Below the pieces are notes generated by a model. The model searched no databases. It worked only from the letters and a program-made list of their open reading frames with translations, and was not told where the DNA came from. Both the position numbers and the translations under genes were made by a program. A stretch of DNA of 64,000 nucleotides from Streptomyces sp. ASQP_92 (GTDB lineage: Bacteria; Actinomycetota; Actinomycetes; Streptomycetales; Streptomycetaceae): NCBI RefSeq assembly GCF_025399895.1, contig NZ_JAODUA010000001.1, forward strand, positions 806,001-870,000, given 5' to 3'. Below, piece after piece: positions 15,129 to 23,272 of the stretch; within the stretch, counting starts at the first letter, position 1; each line of letters begins with the position of its first letter.

Positions 15129-15534
15129 CAGACGAGCCGGGCGGACGGCCGCGTGGAGATCTTCGATCTTCCCGAGGAACGTCCGGGCTCCACAAGGCAG
15201 GGTGGTGGCCAACGGCCACCCGGGGTGACCCGCGGGACAGTGCCACAGAGAACAGACCGCCTTGGACTTCGGTCCTCGGTAAGGGTGAAACGGTGGTGTA
15301 AGAGACCACCAGCGCCTGAGGTGACTCAGGCGGCTAGGTAAACCCCACCCGGAGCAAGGTCAAGAGGGGCCGCCGTAAGAAGCGGCCCTGCGCGGACGAT
15401 CGAGGGCAGCCTGCCCGAGTCCGCGGGTAGACCGCACGAGGCCGGCGGCAACGCCGGTCCTAGATGGATGGCCGTCACCCCGACGACCGCGAGGTCCCGG
15501 GGTACAGAACCCGGCGTACAGCCCGACTCGTCTG
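15129..15534 (+). ncRNA. rnpB: RNase P RNA, type A
   Basis: The catalytic RNA of ribonuclease P, which matures tRNA 5' ends. Universally conserved blocks are present: GAGGAACGTCCGGGCTCCAC near 15170, AGGGTGAAACGGTG, GTAAGAGACCACCAG, the GGTAAACCCCACC block, and ACAGAACCCGGCGTA near the 3' end. Ends were placed at the P1 helix, where CAGACGAG...GGGC (15129-15142) pairs with GCCC...CTCGTCTG (15521-15534). TAGCAT at 15112-15117 is a likely -10. A pyrimidine-rich run (CCTTCCCCTTCC type) follows from about 15538 and may help termination. Nothing else is recognised up to 15812. Confidence 0.95.
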
Positions 15535-15812
15535 CCCCACCCCCCTTCCCCTTCCCCTTCCGCTCTTCCCTCTTCCGCTCTTCCCCTGTCCGGTGCGCCG
15601 TCGAAGCGGTGTCCTCGCGCCGCCTCCTCAGGGCTCCGTGGCGGCTCTCCGACCTGTGGCTGTCACCATCCGTATTCATCCGCTCATCCTCCGTGTGGCG
15701 GAACGCGACCCGTGGCCGTAGCGTGATTCCCGGTACCGAACCCAAAGCCCGCGCTCCTACGAGGCGGCCGGGGTACCCCACACTTCGACTCGGGGACACG
15801 AGGTGAGACACC

Positions 15813-16007
15813 GTGCCTTCCCTGCACTTTCCCGTGATGCTCGCGCTCACAGCGGGCGCCTTCTTCCTCTGCCGCAAAGGCGGCACCAAGCTGTCCCACG
15901 CGCTCATCTGCGCCGGGTTCGGCTTCTATCTCGCCGACACCGCGGTCGCCCCCTCGCTGCACACCGCGCTCAACTCCGTCACCGGCATGCTCGGGCAACT
16001 CGGCTGA
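15813..16007 (+). CDS. Small hydrophobic membrane protein (64 aa)
   Basis: GTG at 15813 opens a 64-residue protein with two hydrophobic stretches, PVMLALTAGAFFLC and ALICAGFGFYLADTAVAP, split by a short RKGGTKLSH loop. The layout GTKLSHALxxxxFGFYLA resembles small conserved streptomycete membrane proteins of unknown role, some of them linked to mobile elements. No mobile element is visible here. The gene lies between rnpB and a MazG-like gene. Confidence 0.65.
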   Translation: MPSLHFPVMLALTAGAFFLCRKGGTKLSHALICAGFGFYLADTAVAPSLHTALNSVTGMLGQLG

Positions 16008-16032
16008 CGGAATTCCGCCGCGTGACCGGACG

Positions 16033-16365
16033 CTAGTCCGTGCCCAGCGAGCGTGCGGCGACCTTGGCCAGATGGGTGTCGAAGACATGCGCCGCGTCCG
16101 GGGTGAGCGTGGTCAGCGCGACCATCGCCGTGACGATCACGTCGCACAGTTCGGACTGGACGTCCTGCCAGCTGTGCGAGACGCCCTTGCGGGGGTTCTG
16201 GCCGGTCGCGCCGATGACGGCCTGGGCCACCTCGCCCACCTCCTCGGACAGCTTGAGGATCCTGAGCAGGGTCTGCTGCTCGGGCGGTACGGGGCTGCGC
16301 TCGGTCAGCCAGGCGTGCAGCGCGGTGATCGTCGGCCAGGGGGAGTTCCAGCTTGTGTCGTCCAT
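16033..16365 (-). CDS. MazG-like nucleotide pyrophosphohydrolase family protein
   Basis: A 110-residue all-alpha NTP-PPase-like protein. The paired acidic motifs of the fold are seen in LSEEVGEVAQA (ExxE) and ELCDVIVTA (ExxD), which would bind magnesium and a nucleotide triphosphate. Such small MazG/dCTPase-type proteins hydrolyse NTPs or dNTPs to monophosphate and pyrophosphate as house cleaning. The exact nucleotide is not predictable. It is a single-gene unit convergent with the small membrane protein. Confidence 0.8.
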   Translation of the reverse strand: MDDTSWNSPWPTITALHAWLTERSPVPPEQQTLLRILKLSEEVGEVAQAVIGATGQNPRKGVSHSWQDVQSELCDVIVTAMVALTTLTPDAAHVFDTHLAKVAARSLGTD

Positions 16366-16465
16366 GCGCCCACGGTGTCATCCGGCAGCGCACCGGTGGC
16401 GCGGTGCGGGGTCCTGGGGTGTTCTGGGGGTGAGTGTTCCGTAGGCCCACCGACCGGGAGAGACC

Positions 16466-16789
16466 GTGACCATCGCCCTCGACAAACTGACCGATCCGGC
16501 CGTACGCGCCTTCGTCGGCGCGCTCAACTCCGGTGACCGCGAGGCCTTCTCGGCCGCCCTGACGTCGAACGCCACCATGTCCGACGACGGCACGGACCGT
16601 GACGTCGCCGACTGGACCGAGCGTGAGATCTTCTCCTCCGGCGGCCACATGGACATCGAGAAGCAGACGAACGACGGGCTCGGCCTGGTCGCCAACTACC
16701 GTAACGACACGTGGGGTGAGATGCGCACGTCCTGGCGCTTCACCGTGGACGGCGGCAAGGTGAGCCGTTTCGAAACGGGCCAGGCCTGA
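16466..16789 (+). CDS. NTF2-like (SnoaL-type) protein
   Basis: A 107-residue single-domain protein with the cone-shaped alpha+beta NTF2 pattern: an N-terminal helix with AFVGALNSGDREAF, a central acidic loop, and four C-terminal strands ending SWRFTVDGGKVSRFETG. GTG at 16466 follows GGGAGAGACC. The family includes small-molecule isomerases and binding proteins, but no catalytic residue set is recognised here. Function unassigned. Confidence 0.8.
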   Translation: MTIALDKLTDPAVRAFVGALNSGDREAFSAALTSNATMSDDGTDRDVADWTEREIFSSGGHMDIEKQTNDGLGLVANYRNDTWGEMRTSWRFTVDGGKVSRFETGQA

Positions 16790-16830
16790 GGCCGCCCGGT
16801 CTCCCCGGCTGCCCACGTGGGCATCGCTCG

Positions 16831-16877
16831 GGTGCCGGCCCGACCGGCACCTCTCGGAGGCCCGGCCGCGCCGGGCC
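16831..16877. terminator. Tandem hairpins between convergent genes
   Basis: Two perfect hairpins lie back to back: GGTGCCGG/CCGGCACC with a five-base loop (16831-16851) and GGCCCGGC/GCCGGGCC with a three-base loop (16859-16877). They separate the NTF2-like gene and the convergent phzF gene. Confidence 0.75.
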
Positions 16878-16889
16878 GCCCGCCCGGCG

Positions 16890-17768
16890 TCACGCCGCGA
16901 TACGCGTCCCCGCCCCGCTCACCCGCACCCGGGAGTCGCCCGCCCGCAGCGTCACCGTGATCACGCCGGGGCGGCCCAGGTCCTCACCCTGATGGAGCGT
17001 CAGCTCCGACTCCGCGTCCACCAGGCCGAGTTCCCTCGCGTACGCCCCGAACGCGGCGGCCGCCGCCCCCGTGGCCGGGTCCTCCACGACCCCGCCCACC
17101 GGGAACGGATCCCGGACATGGAAGACCAAGTCCGAGGCGCGCCACACCAGTTGGACGGTGGTGAGGTCGAGGCGCAGCATCAGCGCCGTCAGCCGGTCGA
17201 AGTCGTACGCGAGGTCCGCCAGGCGCTCACGCGTGGCCGCGCCCAGCACGAGATGGCGGGCGCCGCCGAAGGCGATCCGGGGCGGGACCGTGGCGTCGAG
17301 TTCCTCGGCCCGCCAGTCCAGGGCGGCCAGTGCCTCGGCGAGATCCTTCTCCCCGACGGGCTCGGAGTGCGGCTCGACGCTGGTCAGGGTCGCGCGCAGA
17401 CCACCGCTCGCCGGGTCCTCGGCGACGGTCACCGGGACCGTACCGGCCGGAGTGGCGAAGATCAGCTCCCCGGCGCCGATCCGCTCGCCCAGCGCGATCG
17501 CCGTCGCCACGGTGGCGTGCCCGCAGAACGGCACCTCGGCCTTCGGGCTGAAGAACCGCAGCGTGAACGCCCGCCCGGGTTCCCCGAGCCCCTGCGGCGG
17601 TGCCGTCAGGAACGCCGACTCGCTGTAACCGAGCTCGGCGGCGATCGCCAGCATCCCGGCGTCGTCGAGCCCCGACGCGTCCAGCACGACGCCGGCCGGA
17701 TTGCCCCCGGCGGGGTCACTGCTGAAGGCCGTGTAGCGGAGGATCTCGGGCTGCGCGTCACTGGTCAT
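16890..17768 (-). CDS. PhzF-family isomerase
   Basis: A 292-residue member of the phenazine biosynthesis PhzF/DapF-fold family. The catalytic Glu lies in LGYSESAFL, and PFCGHATVATA and EDPATGAAAAAFGAYA are the conserved family motifs. Most genomic copies are outside phenazine clusters and act as isomerases of unknown substrate; no phenazine genes are here. ATG at 17768 is chosen over GTG at 17774 by proximity to the GGGGTGG stretch. It stands divergent from nothing and follows an SDR gene on the same strand by about 90 bases. Confidence 0.88.
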   Translation of the reverse strand: MTSDAQPEILRYTAFSSDPAGGNPAGVVLDASGLDDAGMLAIAAELGYSESAFLTAPPQGLGEPGRAFTLRFFSPKAEVPFCGHATVATAIALGERIGAGELIFATPAGTVPVTVAEDPASGGLRATLTSVEPHSEPVGEKDLAEALAALDWRAEELDATVPPRIAFGGARHLVLGAATRERLADLAYDFDRLTALMLRLDLTTVQLVWRASDLVFHVRDPFPVGGVVEDPATGAAAAAFGAYARELGLVDAESELTLHQGEDLGRPGVITVTLRAGDSRVRVSGAGTRIAA

Positions 17769-17859
17769 GACCACCCCAACTACTGCCCCCGCGCGCCTAT
17801 TCCAGACGCGATGGGGGTGAGCCGGGGTCGGCGCGGCCGCGAACCCGGGCCGGTCTCGG

Positions 17860-18621
17860 TCAGCCTCGGCCGATGTACGGCATCGCCGTGGCCAGCACCG
17901 TGGCGAACTGGATGTTCGCCTCCAGCGGCAGCTCCGCCATGTGCAGCACGGTGCGCGCCACGTCCCGCGCGTCCATCACCGGCTCCACCGCCAGCTCCCC
18001 GTTGGCCTGGAGGGTCCCGGTCTGGATGGGCGCGGTCATCTCGGTCGCCGCGTTGCCGATGTCGATCTGTCCGACCGCGATCCGGTACGGCCGCCCGTCC
18101 AGGGACAGCGACTTGGTCATCCCGGTCATGGCGTGCTTGGTCGCCGTGTACGCCACCGACCGCGGCCGCGGGGTGTGCGCGGAGATCGACCCGTTGTTGA
18201 TGATCCGGCCGCCCTGGGGCGTCTGCTCCTTCATCGCCCGGAACGCCGCCTGGGCGCACAGGAACGCGCCGGTCAGGTTCACATCCACCACCGAGCGCCA
18301 CGCCTCGTACGACAGGTCCTCGACCGCCACCCCGACCGGCCCGAACGCCCCCGCGTTGTTGAACAGCAGGTCCACCCGGCCGTAGGCGGCCCGCGTCGCG
18401 GAGAACAGGGCGCCGACCTCGTCGGGCGAGGTCACATCCGTCGGGACGCACAGCACGTCCGCGTCGGCCCCGGCCAGTGCCGCGGTCTCCTCCAGGGCCT
18501 CGGCCCGGCGCCCGGCGAGCGCCACCGACCAGCCCGCGCCGGCCAGCACGAGTGCCACGGAACGGCCGATGCCGGACCCGGCGCCGGTCACAACGGCAGA
18601 CTTCTGCGAAGTGATGTCCAT
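17860..18621 (-). CDS. SDR family oxidoreductase
   Basis: A classical 253-residue short-chain dehydrogenase: cofactor site TGAGSGIG at residues 12-19, ALAGRR after the second strand (Arg residues favour NADP), NNAGAFGP near 90, [11 protein letters not shown], and catalytic YTATKHA. The substrate is unknown. An ATG at 18621 follows a TACGCT hexamer by eight bases and has no ribosome binding site, so the message is probably leaderless. Confidence 0.9.
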   Translation of the reverse strand: MDITSQKSAVVTGAGSGIGRSVALVLAGAGWSVALAGRRAEALEETAALAGADADVLCVPTDVTSPDEVGALFSATRAAYGRVDLLFNNAGAFGPVGVAVEDLSYEAWRSVVDVNLTGAFLCAQAAFRAMKEQTPQGGRIINNGSISAHTPRPRSVAYTATKHAMTGMTKSLSLDGRPYRIAVGQIDIGNAATEMTAPIQTGTLQANGELAVEPVMDARDVARTVLHMAELPLEANIQFATVLATAMPYIGRG

Positions 18622-18629
18622 GAGTCCGG

Positions 18630-18635
18630 AGCGTA
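18630..18635 (-). promoter_or_regulatory. Candidate -10 box of the SDR gene
   Basis: TACGCT on the minus strand ends eight bases before the ATG at 18621; no ribosome binding site is present. Confidence 0.4.
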
Positions 18636-18852
18636 CGGGAGAGGCCCCCGGGCGTGATCACCCGTCCGGGATGTGGGAGCGAGGGTGCGGAGCTCGCGGG
18701 ATGGATGCGGATGGTGATCGGCCGCCGTGGGATCGTGCGCACGACGCCGATGTGTGACCCGTTCCTCCCTTCCTTTGCGTCCCGGGTGGTCCCCGTACCC
18801 CGGGGCGGCTGAGAGCATTGGTTATTCGATTCAACCTTCAGGAGAGAAACCG

Positions 18853-20175
18853 ATGCCGGAGCGCGGCGGCCAGGACACCCAGGGCCCCATACCGACCACG
18901 GCCGACGCCCGGGCACCCCGTGCCGGCGCGGCCGTCCGCCGCACCAGCCTGCTGGTCACGCTCGTCCTCGGCGGGCTCACCGCGCTGCCGCCGCTCTCCA
19001 TGGACATGTATCTGCCGGCGCTGCCCGAGGTCACCGACGCGCTGCGCTCGCCGGCCGCGACCATCCAGCTCACCCTCACCGCCTGCCTCGCCGGCATGGC
19101 GCTCGGCCAGCTCGTCGTCGGGCCCATGAGTGACAAGTGGGGACGGCGCCGTCCCCTCCTCATCGGCATGATCGTCTATGTGCTGGCCACCGCGGTCTGC
19201 GCCTTCGCCCCCAATGTCGAACTCCTCATCGCCTTCCGCCTGTTGCAGGGCCTGGCCGGGGCCGCCGGCATCGTGATCGCCCGGGCCGTGGTGCGCGACC
19301 TCTACGACGGTGTGGAGATGGCCCGCTTCTTCTCCACCCTGATGCTGATCTCCGGGGTCGCCCCCGTGATCGCCCCGCTGATCGGCGGCCAGATACTGCG
19401 GCTCACGGACTGGCGCGGTGTCTTCGCCGTCCTGACCGTGATCGGTGTGCTGCTCACCGCGGTGGTGTTCCGGTGGCTGCACGAGACGCTCCCGGTGGAG
19501 CGGCGTCACTCCGGCGGCGTGAAGGAGGCGCTGCGCACCATGGGCGGCCTGCTCAAGGACCGGGTCTTCACCGGTTACATGCTTGCGGGAGGCCTCGCCT
19601 TCGCCGCCCTGTTCGCCTACATCTCGGCCTCTCCCTTCGTGGTGCAGGAGATCTACGGGGCCTCCCCGCAGACCTTCTCGCTGCTGTTCGGCCTGAACTC
19701 CGTCGGCCTGGTCGTCGTCGGCCAGATCAACGGCAAGCTCCTCATCGGCCGGGTCAGCCTGGACAAGGTGCTCGGCTTCGGCCTTGCCGTCATCGCGCTC
19801 GCGGCGACCGCCCTGCTCCTGATGACCTCCGGTGCGTTCGGCGAGGTGGGCCTCGCGCCGGTCGCGGCCGGCCTCTTCGTGCTCATGTCGGCGATGGGTC
19901 TCGCCATGCCGAACACCAACGCCCAGGCCCTGATGCGCACCCCGAACGCCGCGGGTTCCGCCTCCGCGCTGCTCGGCACCTCCTCCTTCCTGGTCGGCGC
20001 GGTCGCCTCCCCGCTCGTCGGCATCGCGGGCGAGGCGACCGCGGTGCCCATGGCGGTCGTCCAGCTGGCCTCGGCCGTCGCCGCTCTGCTGTGCTTCCTG
20101 CTCCTGTGCCGGCCCTGGCAGCGCACGCACGAGTCGCTCGGCTCGGCGTCCGGCGACCCGACGCCGCAAAAGTAG
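18853..20175 (+). CDS. Bcr/CflA family multidrug exporter
   Basis: A 440-residue MFS protein with 12 hydrophobic segments. PLSMDMYLPALPEV in the first helix, GPMSDKWGRRRPLL (motif A) after helix 2, and RALQG-like RLLQGLAGAAGIVIARAVVRDLY are typical of the Bcr/CflA drug:H+ antiporters. ATG at 18853 follows AGGAGAG. The stop TAG doubles as the first bases of the TAGACT -10 of the next gene. No regulator is adjacent. Confidence 0.9.
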   Translation: MPERGGQDTQGPIPTTADARAPRAGAAVRRTSLLVTLVLGGLTALPPLSMDMYLPALPEVTDALRSPAATIQLTLTACLAGMALGQLVVGPMSDKWGRRRPLLIGMIVYVLATAVCAFAPNVELLIAFRLLQGLAGAAGIVIARAVVRDLYDGVEMARFFSTLMLISGVAPVIAPLIGGQILRLTDWRGVFAVLTVIGVLLTAVVFRWLHETLPVERRHSGGVKEALRTMGGLLKDRVFTGYMLAGGLAFAALFAYISASPFVVQEIYGASPQTFSLLFGLNSVGLVVVGQINGKLLIGRVSLDKVLGFGLAVIALAATALLLMTSGAFGEVGLAPVAAGLFVLMSAMGLAMPNTNAQALMRTPNAAGSASALLGTSSFLVGAVASPLVGIAGEATAVPMAVVQLASAVAALLCFLLLCRPWQRTHESLGSASGDPTPQK

Positions 20176-20178
20176 ACT
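20173..20178 (+). promoter_or_regulatory. -10 box of leaderless rsm22-like gene, overlapping upstream stop
   Basis: TAGACT begins with the stop codon of the exporter gene and ends seven bases before GTG at 20186. No ribosome binding site is present. Confidence 0.55.
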
Positions 20179-20185
20179 CCTGCCG

Positions 20186-21205
20186 GTGAACCACTCCCTC
20201 CCCGTCCCGGACGTACTGCGCTCTGCCCTGGCCGGACTGCTCGACGGGCTGCCGCCCTCGGCGACCTCGGGCGCCGTCGACCGGCTGATCTCCCACTACC
20301 GCGGGGTCGTCCCCACCGGCGCCCCGGTACTGCGGGACCGCTCGGACGTCGCCGCCTACGCCGCGTACCGGATGCCCGCCACCTTCGAGGCGGTGCGCTC
20401 CGCGCTCGACGCGTTCCGGGACGCGACCGGAGCGTGGACCCCCGCCACGCACACCGACATCGGCGGCGGCACGGGCTCGGCGAGCTGGGCGGTCGCCGAG
20501 GCCTGGCAGGACGCGGCGACACCCGTGGCCACGACCGTCCTCGACTGGGCGGAGCCCGCGCTCGCCATCGGCCGCGAACTCGCCGAAGCCTCCGGGCTCC
20601 CCGGCCTGCGCGCCGCCCGCTGGGAGCGCGCCCGCATCGGCTCGGCCCTCACCCTGGACGGCGCCGACCTCGTCACCGTCTCCTACGTCCTGAACGAGCT
20701 CACCCCCGAGGACCGCCGCTCCCTGGTGGACGCGGTGGCCGGCGCGGCGAGCGGTGCCGTCGTCATCGTGGAGCCCGGCACTCCCGACGGCTACGCCCGC
20801 GTCATCGAGGCGCGTGACCGGCTCATCGCGGCCGGCCTGCACATCGCCGCGCCCTGCCCACACAGCGCGGCCTGCCCCATCGAGCCCGGCACCGACTGGT
20901 GCCACTTCTCGGCCCGGGTCAGCCGTTCCTCGCTGCACCGCCAGGTCAAGGGCGGCTCCCTCGCGTACGAGGACGAGAAGTTCAGCTATGTCGCCGCCAC
21001 CCGCTTTCCGCCCTCGCCCGCCCCGGCGCGGGTGATCCGGCGCCCCCAGATCCGCAAGGGGCAGGTGCTGCTCGAACTGTGCACCGCGCAGGAGCAGTTG
21101 AGCCGCGAGACGGTCAGCAAGCGGCACGGCGCCCTGTATCGCGCGGCTCGGGATGTCGAGTGGGGCGACCCCTGGCCGCCCCACCCCGAGGAGCCGGCCT
21201 CCTAG
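20186..21205 (+). CDS. Rsm22-like small-subunit rRNA methyltransferase family protein
   Basis: A 339-residue protein with a SAM-binding Rossmann core (DIGGGTGSASWAV near residue 92, then VLDWAEPALAIG and LVTVSYVLNEL) and a C-terminal Cys cluster, CPHSAACPIEPGTDWCHF, followed by ARVSRSSLHRQVK and YEDEKFSYVA. This is the signature of the mitochondrial Rsm22/METTL17 family, where the cysteines bind an iron-sulfur cluster and the protein helps assemble the small ribosomal subunit. The same role in bacteria is inferred, not shown. Start GTG at 20186 follows a -10 box by seven bases. It ends base to base with the dimethylargininase gene. Confidence 0.87.
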   Translation: MNHSLPVPDVLRSALAGLLDGLPPSATSGAVDRLISHYRGVVPTGAPVLRDRSDVAAYAAYRMPATFEAVRSALDAFRDATGAWTPATHTDIGGGTGSASWAVAEAWQDAATPVATTVLDWAEPALAIGRELAEASGLPGLRAARWERARIGSALTLDGADLVTVSYVLNELTPEDRRSLVDAVAGAASGAVVIVEPGTPDGYARVIEARDRLIAAGLHIAAPCPHSAACPIEPGTDWCHFSARVSRSSLHRQVKGGSLAYEDEKFSYVAATRFPPSPAPARVIRRPQIRKGQVLLELCTAQEQLSRETVSKRHGALYRAARDVEWGDPWPPHPEEPAS

Positions 21206-22048
21206 TCAGGAACGCAGTTCCTGCGTACAGCACTTGACGCTGCCGCCCCCCTTGAGCAGCTCGCCCAGGTCCATGCCGATCGGCTCGTAGCCCCGCGCGC
21301 GCAGCGGGTCGAAGAGGCCGATGGCACCCTGGGGGAGCAGCACATGGCGGCCGTCGCTCACCGCGTTGAGCCCGAGGGCGGCCGCGTCCGGCTCCTCGGC
21401 GATCAACGCGTGCGGGAACAGTCGGGACAGTACGGCCTGACTGCCCGGAGAGAAGGCGGCCGGGTAGTACATGATCTCGTCGGCCGCGTCGTCCAGGACG
21501 CACAGGGCCGTGTCCAGGTGGTAGTAGCGGGGGTCGACCAGGTCGAGGCCGATGACCGGGCGGCCGAAGAACTCCTGGGCCTCGTCGTGCGAGAGCGGGC
21601 TGGAACGGAAGCCGCGCCCGGCGAGCAGATAGGAGGCCGTGACGGCGAAGTCGCCCTCGCCCTCATTGATGTGGGACGGCTCGTGCACGGTGGTGAAGCC
21701 GTGGGTGCGGAACCACTCCAGGTGGACCGCGGCCTCCGCCGCGCGTTCCGGATGCGCGAAGCGGGCGCCGAGCACCCGGCTGTCGATCACGGTGGCTCCG
21801 TTGGCGGCGAAGACCATGTCGGGCAGGTCGGGGCGGGGGTCGAGGAGCTCGACGGTGTGGCCGAGCGCGCGGTAGCGGTCGCGGAGGTCCTCCCACTGGG
21901 CCAGGGCCAGTGGCAGGTCGACCGGCTTTTCGGGATCCATCCAGGGATTGATGGAGTACGTGACCTTGAAGTGTGCCGGTGGGCACATCAGATAGCGCCG
22001 GGGTCGGGCGGTTCTCTGCGTACGGAGGTCACGGGCTGCACGAGGCAA
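21206..22048 (-). CDS. ddaH: Dimethylarginine dimethylaminohydrolase
   Basis: A 280-residue guanidine-modifying enzyme that hydrolyses N-omega-methylated arginines to citrulline and (di)methylamine, which matches the streptomycete DDAH length. Conserved blocks are MCPPAHFKVTYSINPWM, DPRPDLPDMVFAANGA, HINEGEGDF, the catalytic His in YYHLDTALCVL and the catalytic Cys near the C-terminus in GGSVKCCTQELR. The start chosen is TTG at 22048, six bases after GAGGAG, giving MPRAARDLRTQRTARPRRYL; ATG at 21988 lacks a good ribosome site. Single gene, convergent with the Rsm22-like gene. Confidence 0.9.
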   Translation of the reverse strand: MPRAARDLRTQRTARPRRYLMCPPAHFKVTYSINPWMDPEKPVDLPLALAQWEDLRDRYRALGHTVELLDPRPDLPDMVFAANGATVIDSRVLGARFAHPERAAEAAVHLEWFRTHGFTTVHEPSHINEGEGDFAVTASYLLAGRGFRSSPLSHDEAQEFFGRPVIGLDLVDPRYYHLDTALCVLDDAADEIMYYPAAFSPGSQAVLSRLFPHALIAEEPDAAALGLNAVSDGRHVLLPQGAIGLFDPLRARGYEPIGMDLGELLKGGGSVKCCTQELRS

Positions 22049-22183
22049 TGAGGGCTCCTCACGGGAGACTTGGGGCCGCACGGGCGCGCAGCCGCGTGCA
22101 GCCCATGGTCCGCCGTGCGGGGCCATCGCGCAGTGCACCGTCCGGGTTGTTTTTCACCTGGCCCGTACGGTTCATGCGCGCGA

Positions 22184-22366
22184 TCACGTCCCATGCGATG
22201 CCGTACGCCCCTCCTTCAACTTCCGCAGCAGCTCCCGCTTTTGGGCCATCGGATCGAGAGCGGCGCCGCCCCGGGCGTTTCCGCCCGTGCCGCGCAGCGC
22301 CTGGCGCGAGAGCCGGCTGCGGGTGCCGCCGACGCCCAGCATGTTTCCTGCTCCACCTCGGGTCAT
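22184..22366 (-). CDS. DUF6243 family small protein
   Basis: A 60-residue protein starting MTRGGAGNMLGVGGTRSRLS and ending in a Lys/Arg helix (KRELLRKLKEG). The Gly-rich head, GTRxxLSRxALRG segment and LDPxxQKRELLRKL tail are the features of DUF6243, known to me only from streptomycetes and relatives. The ATG at 22366 has AAGGAG well placed. It is divergent from a TetR gene, and its TTGACA promoter (22484-22479) is covered by TetR operators, so it is the likely target of that regulator. Function unknown. Confidence 0.8.
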   Translation of the reverse strand: MTRGGAGNMLGVGGTRSRLSRQALRGTGGNARGGAALDPMAQKRELLRKLKEGRTASHGT

Positions 22367-22426
22367 GACACATCTCCTTCCGTCGGGATTCCCCATCGCC
22401 CGGACCGCACAGGCGCGGTCCTGGGC

Positions 22427-22443
22427 CGAGACGGTTCGTCTCG
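22427..22443. promoter_or_regulatory. TetR operator O1
   Basis: CGAGACG-GTT-CGTCTCG is a perfect 7-bp inverted repeat with a 3-base spacer. It lies just downstream of the predicted transcription start of the DUF6243 gene. Confidence 0.75.
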
Positions 22444-22455
22444 CCTCGTGCTTCG

Positions 22456-22484
22456 AGTCTGAACGAGACGAATCGTCTTGTCAA
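22456..22484 (-). promoter_or_regulatory. Promoter of the DUF6243 gene
   Basis: On the minus strand a consensus TTGACA (22484-22479) is followed by 17 bases and CAGACT (22461-22456). Operator O2 occupies the spacer almost exactly, so bound TetR would exclude polymerase. Confidence 0.6.
22464..22480. promoter_or_regulatory. TetR operator O2
   Basis: CGAGACG-AAT-CGTCTTG is the same 17-bp element as O1 with one mismatched pair. It overlaps the promoter of the divergent DUF6243 gene. Confidence 0.75.
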
Positions 22485-22500
22485 GAGACGATACGTCTCG
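22484..22500. promoter_or_regulatory. TetR operator O3
   Basis: AGAGACG-ATA-CGTCTCG is the third copy, centred 20 bases from O2. It overlaps the -35 position of the tetR promoter, supporting autoregulation. Confidence 0.75.
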
Positions 22501-22514
22501 CCTCGCCGAGCCGC

Positions 22515-22520
22515 TAGAAT
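22515..22520 (+). promoter_or_regulatory. -10 box of the leaderless tetR gene
   Basis: TAGAAT ends six bases before the ATG at 22527; no ribosome binding site is present. Confidence 0.55.
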
Positions 22521-22526
22521 CGACCC

Positions 22527-23129
22527 ATGGCAGAGACCAGAACACCCGACTCCACCCGCCGCAGCGAGCGTTCACGCCGGGCCATCTACGACGCGGCCCT
22601 CTCGCTCGTCGGCGAGGCGGGGTACGGCAGAACGACCATCGAGGGCATCGCGGCGCGGGCCGGCGTGGGCAAGCAGACGATCTACCGCTGGTGGCCCTCC
22701 AAGGCGGAAGTCCTCCTCGAAGCCTTCCTCGAACGCGGCGGCCAGGCCGCCGAGAGCGACCCGGCCCTCCCCGACACGGGGGACCTGGAGGCGGATCTCA
22801 AGCAGGTGCTGCGCGCCACCGTCGACGAACTCACCGATCCCGGCTTCGAGATCCCCTACCGCGCGCTCGCGGCCGAGGGTGTCATCAACCCGGACCTCGG
22901 CGCCCAGTTCGTGCGCAAACTGCTCGAACCCGGGCTCCAGTTGTACGTCGACCGGCTGCGCGCGGCGCGGGACGCGGGCGCGATCGACCCCGACGTCGAC
23001 CCCCGCGTCGCCGTGGAACTGCTCGTCGGCCCGCTCGCCCACCGCTGGCTGCTGCGCACCCTCCCGCTCACCCACGCCTACGCGGACAGCCTCGTCGAGT
23101 ACGCGCTGCGCGGAATCGCACCCCGCTGA
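22527..23129 (+). CDS. TetR-family repressor
   Basis: A 200-residue TetR regulator. The N-terminal helix-turn-helix is at residues 17-63 (RRAIYDAALSLVGEAGYG, then TTIEGIAARAGVGKQTIYRW). The C-terminal ligand domain resembles the TetR_C_33 type with EIPYRALAAEGV and VELLVGPLAHRWLL. Three copies of CGAGACG-N3-CGTCTCG in the upstream region are its probable operators. They cover both its own promoter and that of the divergent DUF6243 gene. The start ATG lies six bases after TAGAAT. The ligand is unknown. Confidence 0.92.
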   Translation: MAETRTPDSTRRSERSRRAIYDAALSLVGEAGYGRTTIEGIAARAGVGKQTIYRWWPSKAEVLLEAFLERGGQAAESDPALPDTGDLEADLKQVLRATVDELTDPGFEIPYRALAAEGVINPDLGAQFVRKLLEPGLQLYVDRLRAARDAGAIDPDVDPRVAVELLVGPLAHRWLLRTLPLTHAYADSLVEYALRGIAPR

Positions 23130-23272
23130 CCTGGGCGTCGCCGTGCGCCGGACCGGGGCGGGGCATGTCACACACCCCGGATGTCCGGTGCGGTCACCCG
23201 GGGAGCAGGATGGTGGGACGATGTTCCCCGTGGACGAGAGTCCCCGGGGTCGACGGTGAGGTGAGGGGATAG

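Noticed and set aside
15118..15700. Several open frames across 15118-15806
   Set aside because: The region is the RNase P RNA gene and its pyrimidine-rich downstream stretch; the frames have poor codon bias.
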